Source: Pseudomonadota bacterium (lineage in GTDB: Bacteria > Pseudomonadota > Gammaproteobacteria > Burkholderiales > Burkholderiaceae_C). From it: 64,000 nt of DNA. The stretch is from NCBI GenBank assembly GCA_021847345.1, contig JAJZTW010000001.1, positions 124,001 through 188,000 of the forward strand, in the 5' to 3' direction. Below are positions 1-9,804 of this stretch, in pieces. The notes under the pieces are model-generated. The model ran no database searches and was not told the origin of the DNA. It was given only the letters and a program-made list of their open reading frames with translations. Position 1 is the stretch's first letter. The number at the start of each line of letters is the position of its first letter. The position numbers and the translations under genes were made by a program.

Positions 1-2237
1 CGGAGCTCGCGCACAGCTTCCTGCACCAGCACGCGCCGGCCGTGGTGGTCTACGCCACCGACGACCAGGGCCGTCTCGACCACCTGGTCGTGAGCACCGC
101 GGTGCCGCGCGACCTGCACTGGGCCGGCCCCGACCACCGCCCGGCGCAGGAGCCTTCGCGCCTGCTCGAGCAGCTCGCCAGCACCAGGCTGCGCACCGTC
201 TACAGCCTGCCCTACCACCTGCCCCAGCTCGGCTGGGTGGTCGAGTCGGCAACGCCCGTGCTGCTGGGCGCGCGCTTCGCCGGCACGGTCGGTGCGGTCT
301 ACTCGATCGACGGACTGCTGCGCGGCACCACGGTGCAGGAACTCAGCAGCCATTACGCGGTGGCGCTGGTCGACCGCGTCACCCAGCGCGTGCTGGCCAA
401 TACCGCCACGGGCGACTTCGAGCGCAAGCCCCTGCAGTATCTGGTGGCGTTGCACCCCTTCGATGCCGGGCTGGCCATGCGCGTGAGCAGCTACCACTCC
501 AGCCCGGGCTGGACCGTGCGTGGCCTGTACTGGGCGGTGTTCGTGCTGTCGGCGTTGATGCTGTGGATGCAGTGGGGCAGCTGGCGCCAGATGCGCGAAC
601 GCCTGCAAACCCAGCTCAGCCTGACTCGGGAAACCGCCTTTCGGCGCGCCATGGAGAACTCGCTGTCGACCGGAATGCAGGCCATCGACCTGAAGGGACG
701 CATCACCTACGTCAACATGGCCTTCTGCAAGATGACCGGCTTTTCCGAACACGACCTGGTCGGCCAGGGGCCGCCTCATCCATACTGGCCGGCGCGACGC
801 TCGGCCGAAATGGCGCTGGCGCTGCAGCAGACCCTGGACGGGCTCGCGCCACCGTCGGGATTCGCGCTCAAGCTGGCGCGAAAGGACGGCAGCGAATTCG
901 ACGCCCGCGTGTACGTGTCGGCGCTGATCGACAACCGCGACCGGCAGACGGGCTGGGTCACGTCGGTCACCGACATCACCGAGCCCACGCGCATCCGCCA
1001 GGAGCTCGCGGCATCGCACGAGCGCTTCGTCGCCGTGCTCGAGGGGCTCGACGCGGCCGTGTCGGTGCTGGCCATCGACCGCGACGAGCAGCTCTACGCC
1101 AACAAGCTGTACCGCCAGTGGTTCGGCGCATCGGCCCATGGGCACCACCTGCTCAGCGGCCAGGAGCCTCCGCCGGGCGCCGGAGTCGACGGCGACGACG
1201 CAGTCGACAGCTTCGCCGGGCTGCCGGCCGACGAGTTCCTGCACAGCCAGGCCCAGGTGCACGAGATCCACGTGGCGTCGCTGGACCGCTGGTTCGACGT
1301 GCGCCAGCGCTACATCCAGTGGGTCGACGCCCGCGTGGTGCAGATGCTCATCGCGACGGACGTCACGGCGCGCCATCAGGCCGAGGAAGTCGCGCGCAAC
1401 CAGGAGGAGAAGGCGCAGATCACATCGCGCCTGATTTCCATGGGCGAGATGGCGTCGTCGCTCGCGCACGAGCTCAATCAGCCGCTGACGGCCATCAACA
1501 ACTACTGCTCCGGCATGATCGCGCGCCTGCGCAACCACTCCATGCCCCCCGAGGAACTGCAGCCGGCGCTGGAAAAGACCGCGCGCCAGGCCCAGCGCGC
1601 GGCGGCGGTGATCCGCCGCGTGCGCGATTTCGTGAAAAAGAACGAGCCGCATCGCGTGGCCTGCCGCGTGCAGGACATCGTGCAGAACACCCTCGAGCTG
1701 GCCGAGATCGAGATGCGACGTCGCAACGTGCGCCTGTTCACCCACATCGCGCCCGGCATCGCGTCGCTGCACGCCGACCCCATCCTGATCGAGCAGGTGC
1801 TGCTCAACCTGCTGCGCAATGCGGCGGAAGCTGTGGACAAGGCCGCGCGCAGCGGCGTGCTGCGCAGCGTCGACCTCGACATCCGCCAGGAGGGCGACCA
1901 GGTTCGCTTCAACGTGCGCGACAACGGCACCGGGGTTTCCGATGAAGTCATGAGCCATTTGTTCGAAGCCTTCTACACCACCAAAAGCGAGGGCCTGGGT
2001 ATCGGCTTGAATATCTGCCGTTCGATCGTCGAGTTCCACGAAGGTCGTCTGTGGGCCGAGAATCAATACAATGGGGAGGACCTTTGCGGCAGCATGTTCT
2101 GCTTCACGCTGCCCATGGAACCCACGCCCCGCAACAGCGCCGCTTTGCCGGCGCCGCGTGGCACGGTCCTTTCCGCCGCACCGGCCGATCGGTCCGCATC
2201 GAACGCTGCTTCCGCCATTGACCAGACGAGCCCATGA
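1..2237 (+). CDS. PAS-domain sensor histidine kinase, FixL-like (5' end outside window)
   Basis: Membrane sensor kinase that should phosphorylate the FixJ-type regulator encoded next to it. The reading frame is open to the left edge, so the N-terminus is missing; numbering below is from the GTG at 42. An extracytoplasmic sensor part (residues 1-158) is followed by a membrane segment (about 160-178) and two PAS domains (about 200-315 and 325-445). The dimerisation domain has phospho-acceptor His476 in LAHELNQPL, and the ATPase domain has N-box LLNLLRNAAEA and G-boxes DNGTGVSDE and GLGIGLNICRSI. The HELNQPL signature is that of the FixL/DctB group. The stop overlaps the next start as ATGA, indicating translational coupling. 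There is no haem-PAS signature I can identify, so oxygen sensing is not implied and the stimulus is unknown. Confidence 0.9.
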   Translation, partial: ELAHSFLHQHAPAVVVYATDDQGRLDHLVVSTAVPRDLHWAGPDHRPAQEPSRLLEQLASTRLRTVYSLPYHLPQLGWVVESATPVLLGARFAGTVGAVYSIDGLLRGTTVQELSSHYAVALVDRVTQRVLANTATGDFERKPLQYLVALHPFDAGLAMRVSSYHSSPGWTVRGLYWAVFVLSALMLWMQWGSWRQMRERLQTQLSLTRETAFRRAMENSLSTGMQAIDLKGRITYVNMAFCKMTGFSEHDLVGQGPPHPYWPARRSAEMALALQQTLDGLAPPSGFALKLARKDGSEFDARVYVSALIDNRDRQTGWVTSVTDITEPTRIRQELAASHERFVAVLEGLDAAVSVLAIDRDEQLYANKLYRQWFGASAHGHHLLSGQEPPPGAGVDGDDAVDSFAGLPADEFLHSQAQVHEIHVASLDRWFDVRQRYIQWVDARVVQMLIATDVTARHQAEEVARNQEEKAQITSRLISMGEMASSLAHELNQPLTAINNYCSGMIARLRNHSMPPEELQPALEKTARQAQRAAAVIRRVRDFVKKNEPHRVACRVQDIVQNTLELAEIEMRRRNVRLFTHIAPGIASLHADPILIEQVLLNLLRNAAEAVDKAARSGVLRSVDLDIRQEGDQVRFNVRDNGTGVSDEVMSHLFEAFYTTKSEGLGIGLNICRSIVEFHEGRLWAENQYNGEDLCGSMFCFTLPMEPTPRNSAALPAPRGTVLSAAPADRSASNAASAIDQTSP

Positions 2238-2848
2238 AACCAGCGAACAAAGGTACCGTATACGTTATCGACGACGATGAAGCCGTACGCGATTCGCTGC
2301 AATGGCTGCTCGAAGGCAACGATTACCGGGTACGCTGCTTTGATTCGGCCGAGGCCTTCCTGTCGCGCTTCGATCCGCGCGAGGTGGCCTGCCTGATCGT
2401 CGACGTGCGCATGCCGGGCATGAGCGGCCTGGAACTGCAGGAACGCCTGCTGCAGCGCGGCCAGGGCATTCCGCTGGCCTTCATCACCGGCCACGGCGAC
2501 GTGCCGATGGCGGTGGCGACGATGAAAAAGGGCGCGGTCGATTTCATCGAGAAGCCCTTCAACGAGAACCTGCTGCGCGACCTGGTCGACCGCATGCTGC
2601 AGAAGGCCCGCGTGGACCTCGAGGAGCACGCGCAAAGCGCCAGCCGCGAGGCCCTGCTTTCCAAGCTCACCAGCCGTGAATCCCAGGTGCTCGAACGCAT
2701 CGTCGCCGGGCGCCTGAACAAGCAGATCGCCGACGACCTCAACATCAGCATCAAGACGGTCGAGGCGCACCGCGCCAACATCATGGAAAAGCTCGGCGCC
2801 AACACCGTGGCCGACCTGCTCAAGATCGCGCTTGGCGCGAACAAATGA
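2234..2848 (+). CDS. FixJ/TodT-family response regulator
   Basis: Transcription factor of 204 residues, the output partner of the upstream kinase. The receiver domain (about 7-120) shows the acidic pocket VIDDDE, phospho-acceptor Asp57 in [11 protein letters not shown], the switch region FITGHGD and the Lys in EKPF. A LuxR/GerE-type helix-turn-helix occupies about 140-200 ([12 protein letters not shown], then [19 protein letters not shown]). The start ATG overlaps the kinase stop by 4 bp. The FixJ family usually controls respiration or aromatic catabolism, but no such target lies nearby; the following folD and prlC are housekeeping genes. Its regulon is therefore unassigned. Confidence 0.92.
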   Translation: MKPANKGTVYVIDDDEAVRDSLQWLLEGNDYRVRCFDSAEAFLSRFDPREVACLIVDVRMPGMSGLELQERLLQRGQGIPLAFITGHGDVPMAVATMKKGAVDFIEKPFNENLLRDLVDRMLQKARVDLEEHAQSASREALLSKLTSRESQVLERIVAGRLNKQIADDLNISIKTVEAHRANIMEKLGANTVADLLKIALGANK

Positions 2849-2852
2849 CGCC

Positions 2853-3701
2853 ATGACAGCCCGACTCATCGACGGCAAGGCACTGGCCGAGCAGGTGCGC
2901 GCAGGCGTGGCCGAGCGCGTGACACGACTGCGCGCGGCGTCGCGCCAGCCCGCGCTGGCGGTGATCCTGGTCGGCGCCGACCCGGCGAGCCAGGTCTACG
3001 TGCGCAACAAGATCGCCGCCTGCGAAAAGGCCGGAATCCGCTCGCTGCACGAGACCTTCGGCGCCGATCTGCGCGAGGCTGAACTGCTGGCGCGCATCCA
3101 CGCGCTGAACCACGACGACACCGTCCACGGCATCCTGGTGCAGCTGCCGCTGCCTGCGCACATCGACGCCCAGCGCGTGATCGAGGCCATCTCCCCGCGC
3201 AAGGACGTCGACGGATTCCACGTCGCCAGCGCCGGCGCGCTGATGGTCGGCCAGCCCGGCTTTCGGCCCTGCACGCCGCTGGGCTGCGTGCGCATGCTCG
3301 AGCACATCGGCATGGGCGACCTGCGCGGCAAGCACGCGGTGGTCGTCGGCCGCTCGAACATCGTCGGCAAGCCGATGGCGATGATGCTGCTGGGCATGAA
3401 CGCCACCGTGACCATCGCCCATAGCGGCACCCCCGACCTGGCCGAGACCTGCCGTCGCGCCGACGTGCTGGTGGCAGCGGTCGGGCGCCCGCGCATGATC
3501 GGGGCCGACATGATCAAGCCCGGCGCGGTGGTGATCGACGTCGGCATCAACCGCCTTGCCGACGGCAGCCTGTGCGGCGACGTGGATTTCGCCGCAGCCC
3601 GCGAGCGGGCAGGCTGGATCACCCCTGTGCCCGGCGGAGTCGGCCCGATGACCATCGCGATGCTGTTGTCCAACACCGTCCAGGCCTGCGAGCAGGCCTG
3701 A
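2853..3701 (+). CDS. folD: Methylenetetrahydrofolate dehydrogenase / methenyltetrahydrofolate cyclohydrolase
   Basis: Bifunctional one-carbon enzyme interconverting 5,10-methylene-, methenyl- and 10-formyl-tetrahydrofolate in the cytoplasm, supplying purine synthesis (purF lies in the same window). The protein has 282 residues, the usual length. The catalytic Tyr49-x3-Lys53 pair lies in [14 protein letters not shown]. The substrate signature VQLPLP, the cofactor loop [14 protein letters not shown] and the C-terminal [10 protein letters not shown] are all present. I chose the ATG at 2853 over an upstream in-frame TTG at 2832, because the shorter form begins exactly where the family does ([12 protein letters not shown]). 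It starts 4 bp after the response regulator stop. Confidence 0.97.
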   Translation: MTARLIDGKALAEQVRAGVAERVTRLRAASRQPALAVILVGADPASQVYVRNKIAACEKAGIRSLHETFGADLREAELLARIHALNHDDTVHGILVQLPLPAHIDAQRVIEAISPRKDVDGFHVASAGALMVGQPGFRPCTPLGCVRMLEHIGMGDLRGKHAVVVGRSNIVGKPMAMMLLGMNATVTIAHSGTPDLAETCRRADVLVAAVGRPRMIGADMIKPGAVVIDVGINRLADGSLCGDVDFAAARERAGWITPVPGGVGPMTIAMLLSNTVQACEQA

Positions 3702-3753
3702 AAGGCCCCCCGCGGACCCGCGTGGGTCGTCGCGGGCCGCGCCTGCACGAATC

Positions 3754-3777
3754 GCGCGCATGGTGCACCATGCGCGC
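3754..3777. promoter_or_regulatory. Perfect 24-bp palindrome between folD and prlC
   Basis: A perfect dyad of 12+12 bp centred between 3765 and 3766, with core ATGGTGCACCAT and GC-alternating arms. It is followed at 3780-3797 by a second hairpin (ACGCGCC, 4-nt loop, GGCGCGT). No T-run follows either, so this is not a classical intrinsic terminator. It lies 47 bp upstream of prlC and could be an operator or a transcript-end hairpin for folD. Confidence 0.4.
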
Positions 3778-3823
3778 AGACGCGCCCTCCGGCGCGTGAC
3801 TCAACGGTTGCATCAGGCCAGAC

Positions 3824-5905
3824 ATGTCCCTGCCCCCCGCCTCACCCACCTTCGACGCCACCCCCACCTCCCCGGACAATCCGCTGCTGTGGGCCGGCGA
3901 GCTCCCGCCCTTCGCGGCGCTGCGCCCGCAGCATGTGGAGCCGGCGATGCGCGAGCTGGTCGCGCGCGTGCGGCGGGTGCTCGAACAGGTCTGCGCCGAG
4001 CCCGGCCCGCCCACCTGGGACAACGTCGTCGAGCCGCTGCAACTGGCCAGCGAGGCGCTGGCGCGCGCCTGGGGCATGGTCGGGCACCTGCACGCCGTGC
4101 TCGACACCCCGGAGCTGCGCCGCGCCTACAACGACATGCTGCCGCTGGTGACCGAGCTGTGGACCGACCTGGGAGCCGACCCGCGCCTGTACGCGCGCTA
4201 CCGCGCCTTGCGCGAAGGCCCCGGATTCGACGCCCTCGACACGCTGCGCCAGCGCATCGTCGAGCACGCGCTGCGCGACTTCCGTCTCGGCGGGGCGCAA
4301 CTGCAGGGCCAGGCCCATGCACGCTTCGCGCACATCGAGCAGCGCAGCGCCGAACTCGAGCAGGCGTTCTCCGAGCACCTGCTCGACGCCACCGACGCCT
4401 TCTCCCTGCGTGCCGGCGCGCAGCAACTGGAGGGCCTGCCCGACGATGTCGTGCAGGCCGCGCGCGAGGCCGCGGGCGAGGCCGGCGGCCACCTGCTCAC
4501 GCTGCACCAGCCCAGTTACGTGCCGGTGATGCAGCACGCCCGCGACCGCGAACTGCGCCAGGCCATGTACCGAGCCTACGTGACGCGTGCCAGCGATCTC
4601 GGTGATGCTCGCCTGGACAACTCGGCCGTCATGGCCGAGCTGCTGGCATTGCGCCACGAACAGGCGCGCCTGCTGGGCTTCGAGAACTTCGCCGAGCTGT
4701 CCCTGCAGCCCAAGATGGCCGACAGCCCGGCGCAGGTGGAGCACTTCCTGCTCGACCTGGCTCGCCGGGCCCGCCCCCACGCCGAACGCGACCTGCGGGA
4801 GCTGCGCGCCTTCGCCGCAGCCGAACTCGACCTGCCCCAGCTGCAGGCCTGGGACATGGCCTTCGCCTCCGAGCGTCTGCGGGAGCGACGCTATGCCTAT
4901 TCGGAACAGAAGCTGCGCGAGTACTTCACCGAGCCGCAGGTCCTGCAGGGCCTGTTCGACCTCGTGCAGCGCCTGTTCGCGGTGCGCGTGGTCGAGCAGG
5001 CCGCCCCCGATGCCTGGCACCCCGATGTGCGACTGTGGCGCGTCGAACACGCCGACGGCAGCCTGGCCGGCCATTTCTACACCGACCTGTACGCGCGCCC
5101 GGGCAAGCGCGGCGGCGCGTGGATGGACGACGCGCGTGGTCGCTGGCGGCGCCCCGACGGCCGGCTGCAGACCCCGGTGGCACTGCTGACCTGCAATTTC
5201 GCCAAGGGCATGGGCGGCCGTCCGGCGCTGCTCAGCCACGACGACGTGCAGACCCTGTTCCACGAATTCGGCCATGGCCTGCACCACTTGCTGACGCAGG
5301 TCGACGAGCTCGCGGTGTCGGGCCTGTCGGGGGTCGAGTGGGACGCGGTGGAACTTCCCAGCCAGTTTCTCGAGAACTATTGTTGGGAATGGGAAGTGCT
5401 GCAGCGAATCGGGCGCCATGTCGACACCGGTGAGGCGCTGCCGACGGAGATGTTCGAGCGCATGCTCGCGGCGCGCAACTTCCAGGCCGGGATGCAGACC
5501 CTGCGCCAGGTCGAGTTCGCGCTGTTCGACCTGCGGGTTCACCAGGGCCTGGCGCAATACACGCCGCAAGCCGTGGCCGAGGTCGCGGCCCGGGTACGCG
5601 ACGAGGTGGCCGTGGTGTTCCCGCCCGACTTCGCCCGGTTTCAGCACAGCTTCTCCCACATCTTCGCAGGCGGCTATGCTGCGGGCTATTACAGTTACAA
5701 GTGGGCCGAGGTGCTGTCGGCGGACGCCTTCGCGCAGTTCGAGGAGCATGGAGTGCTGGACCCCGAGACCGGAGCGCGCTTTCGAGACGAGATCCTGGCC
5801 CGCGGCGGAAGTCGTGATGCGATCGAGTCCTTCCGCGCGTTTCGGGGTCGGGACCCCAGCATCGATGCGCTGTTGCGCCATCAAGGCATGAGCGGCGGCG
5901 CCTGA
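3824..5905 (+). CDS. prlC: Oligopeptidase A, M3-family zinc metallopeptidase
   Basis: Cytoplasmic oligopeptidase (thimet oligopeptidase/oligopeptidase A family) that degrades short peptides, including cleaved signal peptides and products of ATP-dependent proteases. The 693 residues match the family length. The zinc site is HEFGH at residues 480-484, followed by the family Glu region (GVEWDAVELPSQFLEN). The C-terminal substrate-binding tyrosine cluster (GGYAAGYYSYKWAE) is intact. The gene stands alone in a plus-strand run after folD, with a 122-bp gap holding the palindrome described separately. The ATG at 3824 gives the conserved short N-terminus before NPLLW. Confidence 0.95.
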   Translation: MSLPPASPTFDATPTSPDNPLLWAGELPPFAALRPQHVEPAMRELVARVRRVLEQVCAEPGPPTWDNVVEPLQLASEALARAWGMVGHLHAVLDTPELRRAYNDMLPLVTELWTDLGADPRLYARYRALREGPGFDALDTLRQRIVEHALRDFRLGGAQLQGQAHARFAHIEQRSAELEQAFSEHLLDATDAFSLRAGAQQLEGLPDDVVQAAREAAGEAGGHLLTLHQPSYVPVMQHARDRELRQAMYRAYVTRASDLGDARLDNSAVMAELLALRHEQARLLGFENFAELSLQPKMADSPAQVEHFLLDLARRARPHAERDLRELRAFAAAELDLPQLQAWDMAFASERLRERRYAYSEQKLREYFTEPQVLQGLFDLVQRLFAVRVVEQAAPDAWHPDVRLWRVEHADGSLAGHFYTDLYARPGKRGGAWMDDARGRWRRPDGRLQTPVALLTCNFAKGMGGRPALLSHDDVQTLFHEFGHGLHHLLTQVDELAVSGLSGVEWDAVELPSQFLENYCWEWEVLQRIGRHVDTGEALPTEMFERMLAARNFQAGMQTLRQVEFALFDLRVHQGLAQYTPQAVAEVAARVRDEVAVVFPPDFARFQHSFSHIFAGGYAAGYYSYKWAEVLSADAFAQFEEHGVLDPETGARFRDEILARGGSRDAIESFRAFRGRDPSIDALLRHQGMSGGA

Positions 5906-5943
5906 CCGAGGCGGCCGGCGGCCGCGAGCAGGAGGAACGGGCG

Positions 5944-6600
5944 ATGGAACCAGACATGAGCCGAGGCGCCTTGCGGCTCGGCATGCGCGCGCTGATGGGG
6001 CTGGCCCTGGCCGCGGCGGCCGCGTCGCCGGCATGGGCCGTCTACAAGGTGGTCGGTCCGAACGGCCAGGTCACCTTCACCGACGTGCCGCCAGCCGGCG
6101 CGACGGCGACACCGCTCAGCGGGCTGGGCGACACGCCCGCGCAAGCCCCCGAGCAGCTGCCCAGGCACCTGCGCGAACTGCAGAGCAACGCGCCGGTGGT
6201 GATCTATACCACGCCGAACTGCTCCGCCTGCGAGGACGGCTTGCACATGCTGCAGCAGCGGGGAATTCCCTACGCTCGCAAGACCATCACGTCGCCACGG
6301 GACGCGCAGGCCTTCAAGGCGCTCGATCCCGGCCTGCGCGTGCCGCTGCTGAGCGTGGCAGGGGTGCAGTTGGCTCCCGGCTTCGACTCCGCGGCCTGGA
6401 ACCAGGCGCTCAATGCAGCGGGCTACCCGCCCAGATCCGAGCTGCCCCCCGGCTACCATTTCGCGCCGGGACAGCCGCTGGTGCCGGCACCGGCAGCGCC
6501 GGCCGGCACGGCCGGTCCCGGCCGTGGCGCTGCTTCGTCCGGACAACCCCCGGTCGTGCCGCCGCCGAACCCGAACGCGCCACCGGGGTTCAAGTTCTGA
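5944..6600 (+). CDS. Exported DUF4124-glutaredoxin fusion protein
   Basis: A 218-residue exported protein. A signal peptide (about 1-32, ending SPAWA) leads into a DUF4124 region (VYKVVGPNGQVTFTDVPP). A glutaredoxin/thioredoxin-like domain follows at about 84-160, with redox pair Cys93 and Cys96 in TPNCSACEDG and the cis-Pro region RVPLLSV. The C-terminal 50 residues are Pro/Ala/Gly-rich. A good AGGAGG ribosome site about 8 nt upstream supports the ATG at 5944. By family it should act on thiols or disulfides in the periplasm. Its substrate is unknown, and the neighbours (prlC upstream, a convergent lipoprotein gene downstream) give no clue. Fusion of DUF4124 to a CxxC domain recurs in Betaproteobacteria. 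Confidence 0.82.
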   Translation: MEPDMSRGALRLGMRALMGLALAAAAASPAWAVYKVVGPNGQVTFTDVPPAGATATPLSGLGDTPAQAPEQLPRHLRELQSNAPVVIYTTPNCSACEDGLHMLQQRGIPYARKTITSPRDAQAFKALDPGLRVPLLSVAGVQLAPGFDSAAWNQALNAAGYPPRSELPPGYHFAPGQPLVPAPAAPAGTAGPGRGAASSGQPPVVPPPNPNAPPGFKF

Positions 6601-6601
6601 A

Positions 6602-6622
6602 GCCTGCCCCCAGGGGCAGGGC
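6602..6622. terminator. GC-rich hairpin between convergent genes
   Basis: CCTGCCC pairs with GGGCAGG around a short loop, placed exactly between the ends of two convergent genes (stops at 6600 and 6631). There is no T-tract on either side, so intrinsic termination is plausible but unproven; it could serve both strands. Confidence 0.45.
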
Positions 6623-6630
6623 CTAGTGTC

Positions 6631-8832
6631 CTAGCGTGCGACGATGCCCCAGGTCCCGCTGCCGGCGCCTACCGCTGCCGTGGCCAGCGGCGCAAGCGCC
6701 CCATCGCTGCCGATGGCGTATTGCCAGACCGAGCCACTGGTGTAGTTGGTCACGTACAGGAAGCCGCCTGAAGGCGCCACCGCGAGATAGCGCGGCCCTG
6801 TTCCCGTGGCGGCCGTCGACGGGGTCATCGGTGTGAGCGCGCCGTTGCTGCCGACGGTGTATTGGGACACGGTGTTGTCGCCGTAGTTCGCGACATAGAC
6901 ATGGCGACCCGAGGGGTCGACGACGATGCCCTCGGGTTCCTGGCCGGTGCCCAACGTCGGCGGCGACATCGGCACCAGGGCCCCGCCGCTGCCCACGCTG
7001 TACTGGGACAGCGTGTTGTCCCCGGTGTTGGTCACGTACACATAATGACCGGTGGGATCGATCGCGATGCCGACGGGCATTGCGCCGGTCGTCACGCTGG
7101 GCGGGGACAACGGGGTGAGTGCTCCGCCGGCGCCCAGCAGATATTGCGACAGCGTGGCGTCGCCGTCGTTGACCACGTAGGCGTAATGACCGGTGGGATC
7201 GACCGCGATGCTGTACGGGGCGTTGCCGGTGCCAACCTGCGGCTGCGGCATCGACGCGAGCGCGCCGTTGCTGCCGATGGAGTATTGGGACACCGTGTTG
7301 CCCGTGTTGTTCGTCGCGTACGCGAATTGGCCCGTCGGATCGACGACGATGGCGTAGGGGCTGGCGCCAGTCGTCGCCGTCGCGGGGGAGATCGCGCCCA
7401 GCGCTCCGGTGGATCCGACGGCGTACTGGGAGATCGTCGAACTCGTCGTGTTGACGGCGTAGACATGGCGTCCGCCGGGGTCGAGCGCCAGACCCTCGGG
7501 GTTCGTTCCGGCGCCGACGCTGGACGGCGACATCGCCGCCAGCATGCCCGAACTGTCCATCACGTACTGCGACAGGGTGCCGGATTGCAGGTTGGATGCG
7601 TATACCGAGTGCGCCGCACACACCACGTCGAGGTTGCCGACGTCGGCGCTCACCGCGGAGCCGCTGGCGTTGCCCACGCTGCAGATCTGCGCAACCGGCT
7701 GCGTGCCCACACTCACCGCGTAGCTGCCGCCATAGGCCACGCCGTTCGGGAACTGGAAGGAGCCGTTGGCGGTGAGGGTCAGCGGGTTGCCCCCGTTGTC
7801 CAGCAGGGTCAGTTGCTGACCAGCCTCGAGGCCGCTGAGCGTGCCGCCGAGCGTGTACATGTCGGTCGAGCACGCCACGTTCACGTTGCTCACGTCACCG
7901 GCCGCTCCGGTGCCACTGCCATTGGCGACACTGCACACCTGGCCCGCCGGCTGCGAGCCGACCGTGACCAGGTAGCGCGATCCATCGGCGACCGGCGAAT
8001 CGAAGCGGAAACTTCCATTGGCCGCCAGTACCAGCGGGTCGCCCCCGTTGTCGAGCAGGGTCAGCTGCTGCCCGGGGTTGAGCCCGCTGAGCGTGCCGCC
8101 CACCACGTAGGTCTGCGTGGAGCAGGTCACGCTGACATTGCCCACGTCGGCCATCACCCCGGCCCCGCTGCCGAAGGTCACGCTGCACACCTGCCCGGCC
8201 GGCTGGCTGGCGACCGTGACCGCGTAGGATCCACCCCTTGCGATCGGCTCGCGGAAACGAAACGCTCCGTTCGCCGCCAGCACCAGCGGGTCGGCGGCAT
8301 TGTTGAGCAGGCTCAGCTGCTGCCCGGCCGCCAGCCCGGCCAGCGTGCCCCCGACCGTGTAGACCGTCGACGAGCAGGCCACGCGCACATCGCTGACGTC
8401 GTGGGTGATCGCATGCCCCTGGGCGTTGCCCACCGTGCAGACCTCGCCGGCCGGCTGGCTGTCCACGAGGATCGTGTACGAGCCGCCGTGCGCCACCGGC
8501 GCAGGGAACGTGAAGGGGCCGTTGCTGGCCAGGGTCAGCACGTCCGGGGGAGCCACGGCGGGCTGCTCGACGGCCGCGGGCCCGGCATGGAGGCCAGCCG
8601 TGTGCAACCCGACGGCGCCGAGCATGCGCAATGTGACCTGCTGGCCGCTGCTCAGCCCGCTGAGCGTTCCCCCGACGCTGTGCGGGCCGGCAGGCGGCCC
8701 GCCATCGGTGTCCCACAGCAGGTCGCAGCCCGCCAGGCAGGACACGAGCACGCAGGCGAGCAAACGTGGCAAAAACCCCGATAGGCCGGACAGCCAGGAT
8801 AGCCCGGACAAGGGAAAGGTTATGACGGACAT
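6631..8832 (-). CDS. Repeat lipoprotein: four GGTLSGL modules plus seven-bladed YVTN-type beta-propeller
   Basis: A 733-residue predicted lipoprotein. The signal ends in lipobox LAGC (Cys36), and the next residue is Asp, which in enterobacteria favours inner-membrane retention. After it come four imperfect modules of about 75 residues, each opening with (V/L)GGTL(S/A)GL-x2-GQQ and closing with a QPAG(Q/E)VCSV-like cysteine segment and a conserved (A/T)CS. The C-terminal half contains seven units with the pattern (V/A/L)Y(V/A)(T/V/S)N...(L/V/I)SQY, which I read as one complete seven-bladed propeller of the YVTN/lactonase-like type. I started at the ATG at 8832, because the longer reading from a TTG at 8907 would put 25 extra residues before the signal peptide. 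The function is unknown; cell-surface binding is possible. The upstream 265 bp is clearly more AT-rich than its surroundings. Confidence 0.8.
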   Translation of the reverse strand: MSVITFPLSGLSWLSGLSGFLPRLLACVLVSCLAGCDLLWDTDGGPPAGPHSVGGTLSGLSSGQQVTLRMLGAVGLHTAGLHAGPAAVEQPAVAPPDVLTLASNGPFTFPAPVAHGGSYTILVDSQPAGEVCTVGNAQGHAITHDVSDVRVACSSTVYTVGGTLAGLAAGQQLSLLNNAADPLVLAANGAFRFREPIARGGSYAVTVASQPAGQVCSVTFGSGAGVMADVGNVSVTCSTQTYVVGGTLSGLNPGQQLTLLDNGGDPLVLAANGSFRFDSPVADGSRYLVTVGSQPAGQVCSVANGSGTGAAGDVSNVNVACSTDMYTLGGTLSGLEAGQQLTLLDNGGNPLTLTANGSFQFPNGVAYGGSYAVSVGTQPVAQICSVGNASGSAVSADVGNLDVVCAAHSVYASNLQSGTLSQYVMDSSGMLAAMSPSSVGAGTNPEGLALDPGGRHVYAVNTTSSTISQYAVGSTGALGAISPATATTGASPYAIVVDPTGQFAYATNNTGNTVSQYSIGSNGALASMPQPQVGTGNAPYSIAVDPTGHYAYVVNDGDATLSQYLLGAGGALTPLSPPSVTTGAMPVGIAIDPTGHYVYVTNTGDNTLSQYSVGSGGALVPMSPPTLGTGQEPEGIVVDPSGRHVYVANYGDNTVSQYTVGSNGALTPMTPSTAATGTGPRYLAVAPSGGFLYVTNYTSGSVWQYAIGSDGALAPLATAAVGAGSGTWGIVAR

Positions 8833-9097
8833 CGCTTCGGACCGGAAATCGTTGAATCGTGGTGATTCTCGGATTTCTTTTCCGGAGGCTTTCGCCGGGC
8901 TCGACAAAACCCTTTTTGCAAAACACCGATTAGCGCCAATGGGTTATCGGAGCGCCATATTCACTTCATTCGGGAGCAGTGAAAAGCCGCAAATGATTGT
9001 TTTGGATCAGCTCCCGCCGAGGGTTGGAATCACGTCCGTCGACTCGCAGCCGCGGCGCCACGTCGCGCAGCCAAGCGCGGCCGGCGCAGCATGCGGA
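8833..9097. other. AT-richer intergenic region upstream of the propeller lipoprotein
   Basis: 265 bp between the lipoprotein start and the rpiA stop, both on the minus strand. It contains A/T runs (for example around 8905-8935 and 8985-9005) that are rare elsewhere in this window. I see no RNA gene and no convincing -35/-10 pair. It presumably holds the lipoprotein promoter and the end of the rpiA transcript. Confidence 0.4.
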
Positions 9098-9760
9098 TCA
9101 GTCGAATTCGCGCTGCGAGACGCCATCGGCGCCACCGACCAGCGCAAGGTCGGCGCCACGGCGCGCGAACAATCCGACCGTGACCACGCCGGGGATCTGG
9201 TTCAGACGGCTTTCCAGTTCCGCCGGATGCTCGATGCGCAGGCCATGCACGTCGAGAATCTGGTTGCCGTTATCGGTCACGAAGCCTTCACGCAGACGCG
9301 GGTCGCCGCCGAAGTCGCGCAGGCGCCGACGCACCAGCTCGCGCGCCATGGGAACGACTTCCACCGGCAGCGGGAAGGCGCCCAGCACCGGCACCAACTT
9401 GCTGGAGTCGACGATGCAAACGAAGCGCTCGGCCGCCTCGGCCAGGATTTTCTCGCGCGTGAGCGCACCGCCACCGCCCTTGATCATCGCGCCGGCAGGG
9501 TCGATCTCGTCGGCGCCGTCGACATAGACGGGAATGTGCTCGACCTGGTTCAGGTCCAGCACCTCGATGCCGTGGGCACGCAAGCGCTCGGTGCTGCGTT
9601 CGGAGCTCGACACCGCCGCGCGTACCTTGCCGCGCATGCCGGCCAGGGCATCGATGAAGAAATTCACCGTGGAGCCGGTTCCGACACCGATCACGGCGCC
9701 CTCCACCACATGGCGCAATGCTGCCTGGGCCACCGCCTGCTTGAGTTCGTCCTGGGTCAT
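9098..9760 (-). CDS. rpiA: Ribose-5-phosphate isomerase A
   Basis: Interconverts ribose 5-phosphate and ribulose 5-phosphate in the non-oxidative pentose phosphate pathway, feeding PRPP and therefore the purine, pyrimidine and tryptophan genes nearby. At 220 residues it has the family length. The phosphate loop [12 protein letters not shown], the catalytic region YVDGADEID and [13 protein letters not shown] are all intact. The ATG at 9760 gives MTQDELKQA, the typical N-terminus. It is divergent from pyrD, with 87 bp between the two starts. Confidence 0.97.
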   Translation of the reverse strand: MTQDELKQAVAQAALRHVVEGAVIGVGTGSTVNFFIDALAGMRGKVRAAVSSSERSTERLRAHGIEVLDLNQVEHIPVYVDGADEIDPAGAMIKGGGGALTREKILAEAAERFVCIVDSSKLVPVLGAFPLPVEVVPMARELVRRRLRDFGGDPRLREGFVTDNGNQILDVHGLRIEHPAELESRLNQIPGVVTVGLFARRGADLALVGGADGVSQREFD

Positions 9761-9804
9761 CGAAGCCTGTCTCGGGAAAGGCCGCAACCGGCGGCCGCGG
9801 CACG

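Noticed and set aside
2161-2180. Sigma-54-like TGGCACG sequence
   Set aside because: The -12 half is TTTCC rather than TTGC and it lies inside the kinase gene.
3754-3777. NtrC-type site suggested by the GGTGCACC core
   Set aside because: The NtrC consensus is TGCAC-N5-7-GTGCA; here the half-sites are in inverted order with no spacer.
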